From Spirosoma fluviale (GTDB lineage: Bacteria > Bacteroidota > Bacteroidia > Cytophagales > Spirosomataceae), in NCBI RefSeq assembly GCF_900230225.1, contig NZ_OCNH01000003.1:496001-560000 (forward strand): a stretch of 64,000 nt of DNA, given 5' to 3'. Shown one piece after another: positions 35,251-44,868 of the stretch (its first letter is position 1; every line of letters starts with the position of its first letter). The notes beneath the pieces were generated by a model. It was not told where the DNA came from, ran no database searches, and saw nothing but the letters and a program-made list of their open reading frames with translations. A program made the position numbers and the translations under genes.

Positions 35251-35967
35251 ATGAAACTAACTAGCAAACACATACTGATCAGCAGTGCCTTTATCTGGGT
35301 AATGGCATCAGCACCCGTACTGGCACAGCAGGCCAATGCATTAACGCGTCAGGAGAAGAAAGAAGGCTGGGTTCTTCTGTTCGATGGCGTCAGCACGGCT
35401 GGCTGGACAACCCCCGGCGGTAAGCCGGTTCCGGCGGGCTGGGTAACAGAAAATGGAACCCTTACCGCGAAGAAAGGCGCCAAAGGGGGCGACATTATCA
35501 CCCCCGGTGAATACGCCGATTTTGAGCTGAAATTCGACTACAACATCGAACCGGAAGGCAACAGCGGAGTCAAATACTTTTACACCAAGTACGAAACGGG
35601 CGGCAACCTGGGTATGGAATACCAGCTACTGGACGACAAACTGGCGGAAGATAACAAGAAGGAGAATCACCTGACGGGCTCCTTTTACGATGCGATACCG
35701 CCCGATGCGTCACGCAAAAAGGTAAACGAACCGGGGCAGTGGAACACCGTACGTATTGTGGCTAAAGGCCGACAGGTCGAACACTGGCTCAACGGGATCA
35801 AAATTCTGGAATTTACGCGGGGGAGCGTACCCTTTACGGAAGCCGTGGCGCTGAGTAAATTCAATAAGACAGTGCCCGCCTTCGGAACAGTTGAGAAAGG
35901 CCATATTCTCCTACAGGAACATGGGAGTGAAATTTCATTCAGGAACATTAAAATCAAGGCATTATAA
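35251..35967 (+). CDS. DUF1080 (3-keto-disaccharide hydrolase) family protein
   Basis: A 238-residue secreted protein with signal peptide (LISSAFIWVMASAPVLAQ) and the concanavalin-like DUF1080 fold: GWVLLFDGVSTAGWTT, then EYADFELKFDYNIEPEGNSG at about 90-110, and ENHLTGSFYDAIPP near 140. Members recently described act on 3-keto-glycosides, cleaving the glycosidic link by elimination or hydration after oxidation at C3. It is six bases upstream of a Gfo/Idh/MocA oxidoreductase and follows SusC/SusD, so a periplasmic step in glycoside use is likely. The activity is a family inference. Confidence 0.88.
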   Translation: MKLTSKHILISSAFIWVMASAPVLAQQANALTRQEKKEGWVLLFDGVSTAGWTTPGGKPVPAGWVTENGTLTAKKGAKGGDIITPGEYADFELKFDYNIEPEGNSGVKYFYTKYETGGNLGMEYQLLDDKLAEDNKKENHLTGSFYDAIPPDASRKKVNEPGQWNTVRIVAKGRQVEHWLNGIKILEFTRGSVPFTEAVALSKFNKTVPAFGTVEKGHILLQEHGSEISFRNIKIKAL

Positions 35968-35972
35968 ATTTC

Positions 35973-37319
35973 ATGCAGAACAGACGTGAGTTTATCAAGA
36001 CAGTAGCCGCCGGTTCGGCGGGTGTGGCCGTGGGCGGAACTGCCTATGGCTTTAGTGCCAAAAGCTACAACCGAATTATTGGGGCCAACGAGTTGGTGCG
36101 TGTCGCCACGATTGGTGTCAACAGCCGGGGCAATAGCATGGGGGCTACCATTGCGGGCCAGAAATTCGCCGAGGTAGGTACCGTCTGCGACGTAGACGAA
36201 CGAGCCATCCCGAAGGCGATTCAGACTATTCTGAAAACCAAACAGACCCTGAAGCCCAAGTCCGAAAAAGACTGCCGACGGGTAATGGAAGACAAATCCA
36301 TCGACGCTATTTACATCGCCACCCCCGATCACTGGCACGCTCCGCTCACGATCATGGGCTGTCAGGCCGGTAAGCACGTGTACGTCGAAAAGCCGTTGAG
36401 TCACAACCCCAAAGAAGGGGAGATGGCCATTGCGGCAGCCCGCAAATATAACCGGGTCGTTCAGATGGGCGCCCAACGGCGTTCGGCACCTACTCTGACG
36501 CAGGGTATCGAAGAACTCCACAAGGGCATCATTGGCCGGGTCTATCTCGCCAAAACGTGGTACACCAACAAACGGAAAGCGACCAACCTGAAACCGGGAA
36601 CGGTGCCGTCGTGGCTCGATTATGACTTATGGCAGGGTCCCGCGCCACGAGTTCCGTATCAGGAAGGGCTGATCCACTACGACTGGCACTGGTTCTGGCA
36701 CTGGGGCACCGGCGAAGCCCTCAACAACGGTACCCACGAGGTCGATGTGGCCCGCTGGGGACTTGGCGTCGACTTCCCGACGCGGGTCAGCTCCGTTGGC
36801 GGCCGGTATGAGTTCAAAGACGACTGGCAAACCCCCGATACGCAGATCGTGATCATGGATTACCCGAACCGGGTATCGCTGATGTGGGAATCGAGAAGCT
36901 CGAACGGGCGGAAGATTGAGGGGCTCGACCGGGGTATCATCTTCTACGGAGAAAACGGAAGCCTCGACACCGGTGGCGATAGCTACAAAGTTTACGATCT
37001 GGATGGCAAGCTGGTAAAGGACGTCAAACCCGCCGTAGCCGAAAGCGACATGCAGGGACGTAACACAGCCAGTCCCAGCCTGGGCATGGATAGCCTACAC
37101 GTAGCCGACTTCCTGGACGCGATCAAAAATAACCGTCGCCCAAACTGCGATGTGGAATTGGGCTATAAGAGTGTCGTGGCCATGCAGTTGGGCAACATTG
37201 CCTGGCGAGTTGGCCGGGATCTGAAGATCGACCCGAAAAACGGCCATATTCTGGACGACAAAGAGGCTCAGAAACTCTGGGGTCGTGAGTACGAGAAAGG
37301 GTGGGAGCCCAAAGTCTAA
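35973..37319 (+). CDS. Gfo/Idh/MocA-family oxidoreductase, Tat-exported
   Basis: A 448-residue NAD(P)-dependent sugar oxidoreductase. The N-terminus has twin arginines (NRREFIKTVAAGSAGVAVGG), typical Tat signals of this Bacteroidota subgroup. The Rossmann half has VRVATIGVNSRG near residue 43; the catalytic lysine lies in YVEKPLSHNP near 137, and HWHAPL near 117 is also typical. Export with a cofactor already bound is the usual idea. It directly follows the DUF1080 gene with five bases between, so the two probably act on the same oxidised sugar. Substrate unknown. Confidence 0.9.
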   Translation: MQNRREFIKTVAAGSAGVAVGGTAYGFSAKSYNRIIGANELVRVATIGVNSRGNSMGATIAGQKFAEVGTVCDVDERAIPKAIQTILKTKQTLKPKSEKDCRRVMEDKSIDAIYIATPDHWHAPLTIMGCQAGKHVYVEKPLSHNPKEGEMAIAAARKYNRVVQMGAQRRSAPTLTQGIEELHKGIIGRVYLAKTWYTNKRKATNLKPGTVPSWLDYDLWQGPAPRVPYQEGLIHYDWHWFWHWGTGEALNNGTHEVDVARWGLGVDFPTRVSSVGGRYEFKDDWQTPDTQIVIMDYPNRVSLMWESRSSNGRKIEGLDRGIIFYGENGSLDTGGDSYKVYDLDGKLVKDVKPAVAESDMQGRNTASPSLGMDSLHVADFLDAIKNNRRPNCDVELGYKSVVAMQLGNIAWRVGRDLKIDPKNGHILDDKEAQKLWGREYEKGWEPKV

Positions 37320-37339
37320 ACGCATAGGGTCCGTAGACG

Positions 37340-37374
37340 GAGAGACTAACGCTTAGCGTAAGCGACAGTCTCTC
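37340..37374. repeat. Hairpin after the Gfo/Idh/MocA gene
   Basis: GAGAGACT (37340-37347) pairs with AGTCTCTC (37367-37374), and inside it CGCTTA pairs with TAAGCG. It lies 20 bases after the stop and directly precedes the longer hairpin at 37392. Confidence 0.55.
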
Positions 37375-37391
37375 TATCTACATTCAGTTAC

Positions 37392-37460
37392 AGGGTGCTC
37401 GGTGAATGATACTCTAAACGCTACATTATAGTGTTTAAAGTATCATTCACCGAGCACCCT
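37392..37460 (+). terminator. Strong terminator-like hairpin, 28-bp stem
   Basis: Arms 37392-37419 and 37433-37460 match over 27 of 28 bases, starting AGGGTGCTCGGTGAATGATAC. The inner ACGCT/AGTGT also pairs with G-T wobble, and TTTTTG follows. It can end transcription of the sigma-FecR-SusCD-DUF1080-oxidoreductase operon. The unusually long, near-perfect stem also fits a palindromic element that serves as terminator. Confidence 0.75.
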
Positions 37461-37705
37461 TTTTGTTTATTTATTAATCGGTCAGTAGTGTCTATGCCGT
37501 TTAATAAACAAATATCAACAAATTGTCATTGACGGGTTTCCAGAAAATAATAAAACAATTTAGAATTGTACTTATCCACTGATCATTAGCACCTTAATAA
37601 TAACTCTAATAAATATACGTAGTCTATAACGTCCATCTATTAAAAAATATTTATTTTTCGGTCATTAAACCGTAACTGTATACTAATTTTTAATTTAAGT
37701 AAATA
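37461..37705. other. AT-rich leader region before the T9SS protein gene
   Basis: This is the rest of the 386-base gap after the oxidoreductase. It is AT-rich (TTTATTTATTAATCG, TAAAAAATATTTATTTTTC). It holds no ORF or RNA I can support, and the promoter of the next gene is expected here. Confidence 0.5.
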
Positions 37706-40700
37706 ATGGTTTGTAGAATCCTCTTCCTCTTTTTCTCACTTTCGGTTGCCCTTTGCCCGCTCAAGCCCGCTCAGGCCCAATCCAAACGTCTTGTCTCGTT
37801 TTCGTTCACTCTCTCGGGTGATAAGCGCACCAGTGCAGGTGTGTTTACCAAAGATGGTGTTCTCCTTCGCACGCTCTGGAGCGGTGTCAATATGACATCT
37901 GGCTCATATACCAAATACTGGGATGGTCTTAACGATGAGGGACAGCCGGTCCCGTTAGCGGCTTACGACATCAAACTGGTTTCGAACAACGTGACCTATA
38001 CCTGGGAGGGTGTTATTGGCAACTCCTCCTTCGGTAAAAGTCAGGGCAATGCGCTTCAGCGGGGTTTTCTGCGTATTCAGTCCATGGCCACTGCGGGTAA
38101 TGCCGTCTACTATGGAGTGGGGTATGCGGAGGGCCACCCGTCTCAGGCTAAATTTAACGTAAATACCCCTCAGCAGCGGATCGAGTTTTCCCGCAAAGGC
38201 AGTACAGACCAGGCTACTTTGTTTGTTGCTACCGATGGCACTACGGTTTACTGGGCAGGCTATGATGGCTATAACAACGGCAACAACTGGTTCATTTATG
38301 GCACAAATACCAGTGATAACGCCCAGCGGCAGTTTTCCTATGGACAGCCCCAAAAGATGGTCATGGGCGATACATACAGTTCCTGTATCGATGTGATCAA
38401 CAACTCCAATGGCACCATAACGGGGCTGGCCGTGCAGAAACGGGGGCGCTTTCTGTTTGTGTCGCACAAGGCCCGCCACCTGGTTCGGGTAATTGATAAA
38501 AACAGCGGGGCGCAGATACAAAACCTGTTCTTTAACGATGCCGCCGGTTTGGCGGTAGATCGGGACGATAATTTGTGGGTTATCAATGGGAAAACAGTTG
38601 GCAAGTTCGGCGTACGGTCAGATGGCACCCTGACCGATCCGCAACTGATGCTGTCTGGTATAGAAGCGCCCATGGCACTGGCGGTTTCACCCGATAACAA
38701 TACCCTACTGGTGGCCGATGGCGGAGGAAGCCAGCAGGTGAAGGCTTTCAATAACCAGACGGGCGAAGCCCTTTGGCAGTTAGGTCAGGCAGGAGGTTAC
38801 AGCGTAGACCCCAACGTGACAGATGATAAATTCTACTTTTCGGATGTGAGCGGCAGCATTAACAGTACGTTTCTGTCGTATAACGAAGATGGTTCGTTCT
38901 GGGTGGGTGACTCGGGTAACTACCGCGCCCAGCATTATTCCGGCAACCGTTCGTTCATTGACCGGATTCAGTACATGCAGAATAACTACAGCTGTTATGT
39001 AGACCAGAATAACCCGCGTCGTGTGTTTGGCCAGTACCTGGAGTTTGCCATCGACTACAGTCAGCCGGTAGGCACGGGATGGACACTGGTCAAGAACTGG
39101 CGGGCTACAATTCCGGCCAGCTATTTCGAGAACCTGACCATCAACCACATCTATATTACCCATATTTTTCGCGATGTAGCGACCCTCTCCAACGGGCGAA
39201 CGTACGGTTTCCTGCGTCGTTTTACCGACAATAAATGGGTACTGGTGGAGTTGCCCGCCACGGGACCCGTTCGCATGACCGGTGTCGTTTTCGATACAGA
39301 CAACCGGTACACCTATCACCTCTGTGCCGATGGCTCCCTGAAGCAATCCGTTGCCAACCTCAGCGGTACGGTAGGTACGGTCGACTGGCAGAATCGGCCT
39401 CTAACGGGTTTCAATGCTAACAATGATCCCGTATGGGGACCGGCCGCTCCCTATGCTACGGCACCCATTGCCAGTGGGGGCGAACCCATCACCTGGCAGG
39501 GCGGGCAGTCACGAACGGGCGCAACGACCACCTCAAATGTGATGGTTTCCTTCGATGACGGTAAAATTGACGGAGAAAAAGGCGGTGGATATCATTTGGG
39601 TGGTATTCGGGTTAATGACAACAAGTGGTTATGGAAAACCGCCCATGCTACATCGGTCGACTATCAGGGAGCGTATCCTATTGACGGAGCCTATGATGTG
39701 GGCAACGACGTCGAGTACGGCGGTGGGGGCGTCAGTATTTTTGAGCGCAGTATTTTCTGGAATTACCACGGTGAGTTCTGGAAGAATACCCAGGTCAACA
39801 AATGGCAGCACGTCTACGATAACGGCCTACTGGTCGGTATTTTCGGAAAAACAGGCCTGGATGCCCGGGTTGAAGCACCCGATGGAGGACCCGTACCCGG
39901 CATGGCCGGTAATGTGTATTACGGTACGGTCATTAAGGGGCCGGATGGTAATGTTTACCTTTACCACGGCGAAGAAGCAGGCTGGTCGGGTATACACCGG
40001 TGGCGGATAGACGGGCTTAACACCATTCAGGAGCAAACCATCAACTTACAGGATCTGGGCAGCTACGGCTACGGTGATGACCCGTCTCAGTCAGGGGGCG
40101 TCGATTTGCTGAGTGGCCTGCCAGTGCGGGGGACGCTTGCCGATAATACCGCCGGATGGAGACGAAACCCGGCTAATGAATTCAATAATGCGTATAATGA
40201 TAAATGGACAGCCAAAACAAGTATCATGAGTTACGACCGGTTCAGCAGTCCCGATTTGTACGTGAACTTTTCCAAAGAAGGCGCAACGTATACGGTAACC
40301 CGTGATCTGGGCACTTCCTCCAGTCTGTCGAGCTGGAGTCTGAAAGGCGTCATCACTTTCAACGGGACCAATCCCAATAATGGCACGCCAGAACAGGCCG
40401 ACTCCGGGGGTAGTTATTTCGAGGTGCTGGACAGCAATGGGAAAGTACTGGCTCGAATTTTCAACCAGGTATTTTTTGGTGAGACCAATACGCCGGTACG
40501 ATTGATGGCCAATCGGCAGGTTATGGGACAGTCGGAGTTTTTTAATCCGGCTACTTCCACCGGCACGACGTCCGATCCCATTGATATAAGCATGTCCGGC
40601 GGAATGCTAACCGTGAAATATGGTAATTATGCGCCCGTAACGGTACCTTCTTTCGAGAACGGCGGAAACCTGATGAGTCCTAAAACCGTTCGACTATACT

Positions 40701-41734
40701 TCTGGAGCAAGGGCCGAAACTACGAGCGAACCATCGACATCCAGCGCCTGCGTTTTTACACCGGTGCAACAACCAGTGTTACCTCGTCGGCCCCCGTGGT
40801 GTCGAACCCCCTGGCCGATCAGGTTGGTGCGGTTGGGCAGAGTATGACGTACACCTTCCCGGCTGGCAGCTTCACCGATGCTGATGGCGACAATTTGACT
40901 TACTCCGCCAGTTTGTCGAGTGGGGCGGCACTGCCCGGCTGGTTAGCCTTTAATGCAACCGGCCGTACCTTTAGTGGTGTAGCCAATGCCAGTGGTTCCC
41001 TAACGATCAGAGTAACCGCCAGCGATGGGCGGGGCGGGCAGGTTTCCGATGAGTTCGGCCTCACCGTCAATCCGGCAGCCGCTGCTCAACAGGCCGTGGT
41101 GAGTATGAGTTTGATGAATGCTGATAATCTGGAGGAGATTAAAGTACTTACTTCCGGTGAGCAAATTAACCTGGCCACACTGCCTACGCGTAACATCAGC
41201 ATTCGGGCCAATACCAATCCCGGCACAGTTGGCAGTGTAAAGTTCAACCTCACCGGTGCCCGGAACCACAGCATCACCGAGTCGATAATACCTTATGCTT
41301 TGTTTGGTGATAACAGCGGAAGATACAATCCCTGGACACCCGGAACAGGCCAGTATACGCTAACGGCTACGCCTTACAAGAATAGCGGAGGGGGCGGTAC
41401 GGCGGGTACGGCATTGACTCTTAACTTTTCGGTAATCAATCAGGCTCCCGGCAGCCGCTTGGGCGCAACCGAGCCGCAGGATTTTGATGGCTTGCAGGTT
41501 AAGTATTATCCAAACCCATTTACTGAATCGTTTACGGTACAGGTGCAGGGTCAACCGTCGGCCAAACTGCCTTTGCTGATGTACGATAGCTACGGCCGGG
41601 TGGTGTTGCAACGGGACGATCTGGCACCGGAACAGATCATTAGCGTAAGCAGCGGATTTGCGCCGGGTGTGTATATGATTCAGATAGGAACAGGAATAGA
41701 ATCCAAACGCTACAAGATCATTAAAGCGCAGTAA
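37706..41734 (+). CDS. Large secreted T9SS protein with FlgD-like, NHL-like and cadherin-like domains
   Basis: A 1342-residue secreted protein. It begins with a signal peptide (ILFLFFSLSVALCPLKPAQA), then a FlgD-like Ig segment (about 30-90, GVFTKDGVLLRTLWSG). Beta-propeller, NHL-like repeats follow (about 235-345, AGLAVDRDDNLWVI and LAVSPDNNTLLVADGGG). A central region of unknown fold has many Gly/Asn, then a putative Ig/cadherin-like domain (about 1030-1120, SFTDADGDNLTYSAS). The C-terminus (YYPNPFTESFTVQVQGQ, ending YKIIKAQ) is a type A T9SS sorting domain. It is probably surface-attached and may bind or cut polysaccharide. No catalytic motif is recognised. Confidence 0.75.
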   Translation: MVCRILFLFFSLSVALCPLKPAQAQSKRLVSFSFTLSGDKRTSAGVFTKDGVLLRTLWSGVNMTSGSYTKYWDGLNDEGQPVPLAAYDIKLVSNNVTYTWEGVIGNSSFGKSQGNALQRGFLRIQSMATAGNAVYYGVGYAEGHPSQAKFNVNTPQQRIEFSRKGSTDQATLFVATDGTTVYWAGYDGYNNGNNWFIYGTNTSDNAQRQFSYGQPQKMVMGDTYSSCIDVINNSNGTITGLAVQKRGRFLFVSHKARHLVRVIDKNSGAQIQNLFFNDAAGLAVDRDDNLWVINGKTVGKFGVRSDGTLTDPQLMLSGIEAPMALAVSPDNNTLLVADGGGSQQVKAFNNQTGEALWQLGQAGGYSVDPNVTDDKFYFSDVSGSINSTFLSYNEDGSFWVGDSGNYRAQHYSGNRSFIDRIQYMQNNYSCYVDQNNPRRVFGQYLEFAIDYSQPVGTGWTLVKNWRATIPASYFENLTINHIYITHIFRDVATLSNGRTYGFLRRFTDNKWVLVELPATGPVRMTGVVFDTDNRYTYHLCADGSLKQSVANLSGTVGTVDWQNRPLTGFNANNDPVWGPAAPYATAPIASGGEPITWQGGQSRTGATTTSNVMVSFDDGKIDGEKGGGYHLGGIRVNDNKWLWKTAHATSVDYQGAYPIDGAYDVGNDVEYGGGGVSIFERSIFWNYHGEFWKNTQVNKWQHVYDNGLLVGIFGKTGLDARVEAPDGGPVPGMAGNVYYGTVIKGPDGNVYLYHGEEAGWSGIHRWRIDGLNTIQEQTINLQDLGSYGYGDDPSQSGGVDLLSGLPVRGTLADNTAGWRRNPANEFNNAYNDKWTAKTSIMSYDRFSSPDLYVNFSKEGATYTVTRDLGTSSSLSSWSLKGVITFNGTNPNNGTPEQADSGGSYFEVLDSNGKVLARIFNQVFFGETNTPVRLMANRQVMGQSEFFNPATSTGTTSDPIDISMSGGMLTVKYGNYAPVTVPSFENGGNLMSPKTVRLYFWSKGRNYERTIDIQRLRFYTGATTSVTSSAPVVSNPLADQVGAVGQSMTYTFPAGSFTDADGDNLTYSASLSSGAALPGWLAFNATGRTFSGVANASGSLTIRVTASDGRGGQVSDEFGLTVNPAAAAQQAVVSMSLMNADNLEEIKVLTSGEQINLATLPTRNISIRANTNPGTVGSVKFNLTGARNHSITESIIPYALFGDNSGRYNPWTPGTGQYTLTATPYKNSGGGGTAGTALTLNFSVINQAPGSRLGATEPQDFDGLQVKYYPNPFTESFTVQVQGQPSAKLPLLMYDSYGRVVLQRDDLAPEQIISVSSGFAPGVYMIQIGTGIESKRYKIIKAQ

Positions 41735-41768
41735 ACTATACGGTTTTCCGTTACAGTAGTCTCAATAC

Positions 41769-41822
41769 CCGCAACCCCGGACCCAATTATAGCAGATCGC
41801 TGTAATCGGGTCCGGGGTTGTG
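41769..41822. terminator. Terminator hairpin after the T9SS gene
   Basis: A 13-bp GC-rich stem CAACCCCGGACCC (41772-41784) with GGGTCCGGGGTTG (41808-41820), extended inward by imperfect pairing (AATTATAGC with GCTGTAATC). GGTTTTAGG follows. It lies 35 bases after the gene end and before the thiamine leader. Confidence 0.75.
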
Positions 41823-41875
41823 GTTTTAGGTCGATAAAGTTTGTCGATATATGAAGATTTGTTCAAAAACCAGAT

Positions 41876-41883
41876 TACATTTG
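41876..41883 (+). promoter_or_regulatory. -7 promoter box of the thiamine operon
   Basis: TACATTTG fits the Bacteroidota -7 consensus TAnnTTTG and lies just before the riboswitch, so transcription should start a few bases into the switch leader. A TTG triplet at 41859-41861 is closer (14 bases) than ideal, so the -33 element is doubtful. Confidence 0.5.
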
Positions 41884-41898
41884 CCTTGCTGAAAAGCA

Positions 41899-41978
41899 AA
41901 GCTTTAGGGGTGCCCATGCCGGGCTGAGAGATCACCCTTTGAACCTGAACAGGATAATACCTGCGGAGGGAAAAGCGA
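41899..41978 (+). ncRNA. TPP riboswitch (THI element)
   Basis: The conserved THI-box is present. GGGGTGCC and GGCTGAGAGATCACCC form the pyrimidine-sensing arm with the CUGAGA core at 41924-41929. CCTGAACAGGATAATACCTGCGGAGGGAA at 41944-41972 is the pyrophosphate-sensing arm with the near-invariant end. An outer P1 pair GCTTT/AAAGC (41901-41905 with 41972-41976) closes it. It senses thiamine pyrophosphate and controls the thiS-thiE-thiG-thiH-thiF operon, 137 bases downstream. Confidence 0.95.
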
Positions 41979-42114
41979 GAATACAGGCCTTTGTTCAATC
42001 GGTTCGTGCCAACAAACCGCACGGGCTGCAAAAGGTCATTCTACGTATTTCCCCGTTCGTTTAGTCCCCAGGTTGCCCCGATAGCTGTTTTTTCTGCATA
42101 ACCCATGCACGATT

Positions 42115-42318
42115 ATGACGCTAACGGTCAACAATCAATCCGTCGAAATCGCAGCCTCCGCATCGCTGGGAGCCCTGCTGACTCAACTGGCCATCGCTAA
42201 CCAAAAAGGTATTGCGGTGGCCGTCAATAATGCCATTGTGCCCCGCGCTGCCTGGGAGCAGTTTGCCTTATCGGGCAACGAGAAAGTCACCATTTTACAA
42301 GCCACTCAGGGAGGATAA
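42115..42318 (+). CDS. thiS: Sulfur carrier protein ThiS
   Basis: A 67-residue ubiquitin-like protein that carries sulfur as a C-terminal thiocarboxylate for thiazole formation. It ends in GG (LQATQGG), the essential tail that ThiF adenylates. The length and core pattern (LTVNNQSVEIAASASLGALL, then VAVNNAIVPRAAWEQFAL) fit ThiS. It is first in the riboswitch-controlled operon and ends two bases before thiE. Confidence 0.93.
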   Translation: MTLTVNNQSVEIAASASLGALLTQLAIANQKGIAVAVNNAIVPRAAWEQFALSGNEKVTILQATQGG

Positions 42319-42320
42319 CG

Positions 42321-42959
42321 ATGAGCCACGCTACGATTAGTCCCCTACAGTACATAACAACCCGCCCCGAAGAGGCCGAGGTTACCTGCCGGGCCGGAGC
42401 CGACTGGATTCAGCTCCGACTGAAAAACAGGTCGTACGCCGACTGGAAAGCCATTGCCCTAGAAACGCTGGCCGTTTGCCGACAGTACAGGGCTAAACTG
42501 ATCCTCAATGACAACCCGCTGCTGGCCGCCGACATTGGTGCCGATGGCGTGCATCTGGGTCAGGAGGATATGCCAATCCCGGAAGCACGTGCCCTGCTGG
42601 GCGATAAATTTATCATCGGAGGAACGGCCAACACCCTCGAAACCATACTGGCGCATCAGCGCGATGGTGTCAATTACGTGGGGCTGGGGCCTTTTCGGTT
42701 TACGACGACCAAAGCGGAACTAAGCCCCATTCTGGGTCTGGAAGGGTATCGGCGGATTCTAACGGCTTTGCTGCATCAGCAAATTTCGTTGCCCATTATT
42801 GCTATTGGCGGGATTACTTTGGCGGATGTGCCCGCCCTGCTGGAAACGGGCGTGTATGGTGTCGCGGTGTCGTCGGCCATTACGGGGGCGGCCGACCCGG
42901 TGGCTCAAACGCGGCTGTTTCTCAGTCAACTAACGACTTCAACTTCTTTTTTCGAATGA
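42321..42959 (+). CDS. thiE: Thiamine phosphate synthase
   Basis: A 212-residue TIM barrel joining HMP pyrophosphate and thiazole phosphate to make thiamine phosphate. Typical motifs are WIQLRLKNR near residue 30 and [16 protein letters not shown] at about 71-86. [16 protein letters not shown] at about 119-134 is the diphosphate-binding loop, and [18 protein letters not shown] lies near the C-terminus. It overlaps the next gene, thiG, by four bases, so translation is coupled. A second ThiE/TenI-like gene lies at 45908-46558. Confidence 0.93.
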   Translation: MSHATISPLQYITTRPEEAEVTCRAGADWIQLRLKNRSYADWKAIALETLAVCRQYRAKLILNDNPLLAADIGADGVHLGQEDMPIPEARALLGDKFIIGGTANTLETILAHQRDGVNYVGLGPFRFTTTKAELSPILGLEGYRRILTALLHQQISLPIIAIGGITLADVPALLETGVYGVAVSSAITGAADPVAQTRLFLSQLTTSTSFFE

Positions 42960-43735
42960 ACACACAATCGGTCATGATTGCCGGTAAATCGTTTGGCTCG
43001 CGCCTGTTTACCGGAACGGGCAAGTTCGGCTCGGCACAGCTCATGGAAGACGCCCTGCTGGCCTCGGGTACCGAACTGGTAACGGTGGCCCTCAAACGGG
43101 TCGACACCACGAATCGCCAGGACGATATGCTGTCTTACTTGGCTCACCCACAGTTCAATCTGTTGCCCAATACATCCGGTGTGCGCACGGCCAAGGAAGC
43201 CGTTTTTGCCGCCCAAATGGCCCGTGAAGCACTGGAAACGAACTGGCTCAAACTGGAAATTCACCCCGACCCCAAATACTTGCTCCCCGACCCCATCGAA
43301 ACGCTGAAAGCCGCTGAAGAACTGGTTAAACTGGGTTTTGTGGTCTTGCCTTACATCCATGCCGATCCGGTGTTGTGCAAGCGACTGGAAGAAGTCGGGG
43401 TGGCGGCCGTAATGCCACTGGGCGCGCCCATCGGTACGAACAAAGGATTACGAACAATTGATTTTCTGGAGATCATCATTGAGCAGAGCCGTGTGCCGGT
43501 GGTCGTGGATGCCGGTTTGGGAGCACCCTCTCACGCTGCCGCTGCCATGGAACTGGGGGCCGATGCCGTACTCGTCAATACGGCCATCGCCGTTTCGGAC
43601 GACCCGGTACGTATGGCCGTAGCCTTTAAGCTGGCCGTCGAAGCAGGTCGGTTAGCCTACGAAGCGCGACTGGCCCAACCTTCCGTAGCCGCCCACGCCA
43701 GTAGTCCGCTCACCGCTTTTCTCGATGAATTATGA
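42956..43735 (+). CDS. thiG: Thiazole synthase
   Basis: A 259-residue (beta-alpha)8 barrel that forms the thiazole ring from deoxyxylulose phosphate, ThiS thiocarboxylate and dehydroglycine from ThiH. It starts [20 protein letters not shown], and [18 protein letters not shown] at about 98-115 contains the lysine expected for Schiff-base formation. [20 protein letters not shown] and [11 protein letters not shown] near 180-205 form the phosphate-binding end. Length is normal. Four-base overlaps with thiE and thiH show tight coupling. Confidence 0.95.
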   Translation: MNTQSVMIAGKSFGSRLFTGTGKFGSAQLMEDALLASGTELVTVALKRVDTTNRQDDMLSYLAHPQFNLLPNTSGVRTAKEAVFAAQMAREALETNWLKLEIHPDPKYLLPDPIETLKAAEELVKLGFVVLPYIHADPVLCKRLEEVGVAAVMPLGAPIGTNKGLRTIDFLEIIIEQSRVPVVVDAGLGAPSHAAAAMELGADAVLVNTAIAVSDDPVRMAVAFKLAVEAGRLAYEARLAQPSVAAHASSPLTAFLDEL

Positions 43736-44868
43736 GTACAACAACCTGGTTTGACGCCCACGACTGGAACACCGTTCAGCGGGATATTCAGGCCGTTACC
43801 CCCCGTCAGGTAGAACGGGCGCTGGGCAATACCCGCCGGACACTCGATGATTTTAAAGCCCTGATCTCACCGGCGGCTCAGGCGTATCTGGAACCCATGG
43901 CTCAGCTTAGTCACCAGCTAACGCAGAAACGGTTCGGCAAAACGATCCAGTTGTACGCTCCCCTGTATCTGTCCAACGAATGCCAGAATATCTGCACCTA
44001 TTGTGCTTTCAGTCTCGACAATAAAATTGTCCGCAAAACCCTCACCGATGCAGAGATAGGGCGCGAGGCCGATGCTCTGAAGCAACTGGGTTACGATCAT
44101 GTTCTGCTGGTGACGGGTGAGGCAAATCAGACCGTTGGGGTGCCTTACCTGCGGAACGCTATCCGGCTGCTACAGCCGCACTTCGCCCATATTTCCATGG
44201 AAGTGCAGCCGCTCGACCAGCCCGAGTATGAAGAACTAATTGCTGAAGGGCTTAATACGGTGCTGGTGTATCAGGAAACGTATCATCAAGAAACGTATAA
44301 AAACCATCACCCGAAGGGCAAAAAATCAAATTTCGCTTACCGACTCGATACCCCCGACCGGCTGGGTCGAGCGGGCGTGCATAAGATGGGCCTGGGCGCG
44401 TTGCTGGGCCTGGAGGATTGGCGTACGGACAGCTTTTTCACGGCGGCTCACCTGCACCACCTCGAACGAGCATACTGGCAGACCAAGTACAGCATCTCCT
44501 TCCCGCGTTTGCGGCCCATCGACTTACTCCAAAATGATACCATCACGTCCAAATCCTTCGAACGCTGCATGACCGATCGGGATTTGGTCCAGTTGATCTG
44601 CGCCTATCGGCTGTTCAACGAGGAGGTCGAACTCTCACTGTCGACCCGCGAAACGCCCCGCTTCCGCGACCACGTTCTCAAATTGGGGGTCACCAGCCTG
44701 AGTGCCGGGTCGAAAACCAACCCCGGTGGCTATGCCGTAGAGCCGCAGTCGCTGGAGCAGTTTGCCATTTCGGATGAACGAAGCCCCGCCGAGATGGTCG
44801 ACGTTATTCGCAAACAGGGATACCAGCCGGTTTGGAAAGACTGGGATAAAACGCTCGCTGCCTTATGA
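43732..44868 (+). CDS. thiH: 2-iminoacetate synthase (tyrosine lyase)
   Basis: A 378-residue radical-SAM enzyme that cleaves tyrosine to dehydroglycine and p-cresol, supplying the thiazole's C-N unit. The cluster-binding CxxxCxxC motif is in [12 protein letters not shown] at about 83-94. [20 protein letters not shown] at about 182-201 and LGLEDWRTD are conserved ThiH segments. Choice of ThiH rather than ThiO means the pathway is anaerobic-type and yields p-cresol. It overlaps thiG and thiF by four bases each. Confidence 0.95.
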   Translation: MSTTTWFDAHDWNTVQRDIQAVTPRQVERALGNTRRTLDDFKALISPAAQAYLEPMAQLSHQLTQKRFGKTIQLYAPLYLSNECQNICTYCAFSLDNKIVRKTLTDAEIGREADALKQLGYDHVLLVTGEANQTVGVPYLRNAIRLLQPHFAHISMEVQPLDQPEYEELIAEGLNTVLVYQETYHQETYKNHHPKGKKSNFAYRLDTPDRLGRAGVHKMGLGALLGLEDWRTDSFFTAAHLHHLERAYWQTKYSISFPRLRPIDLLQNDTITSKSFERCMTDRDLVQLICAYRLFNEEVELSLSTRETPRFRDHVLKLGVTSLSAGSKTNPGGYAVEPQSLEQFAISDERSPAEMVDVIRKQGYQPVWKDWDKTLAAL

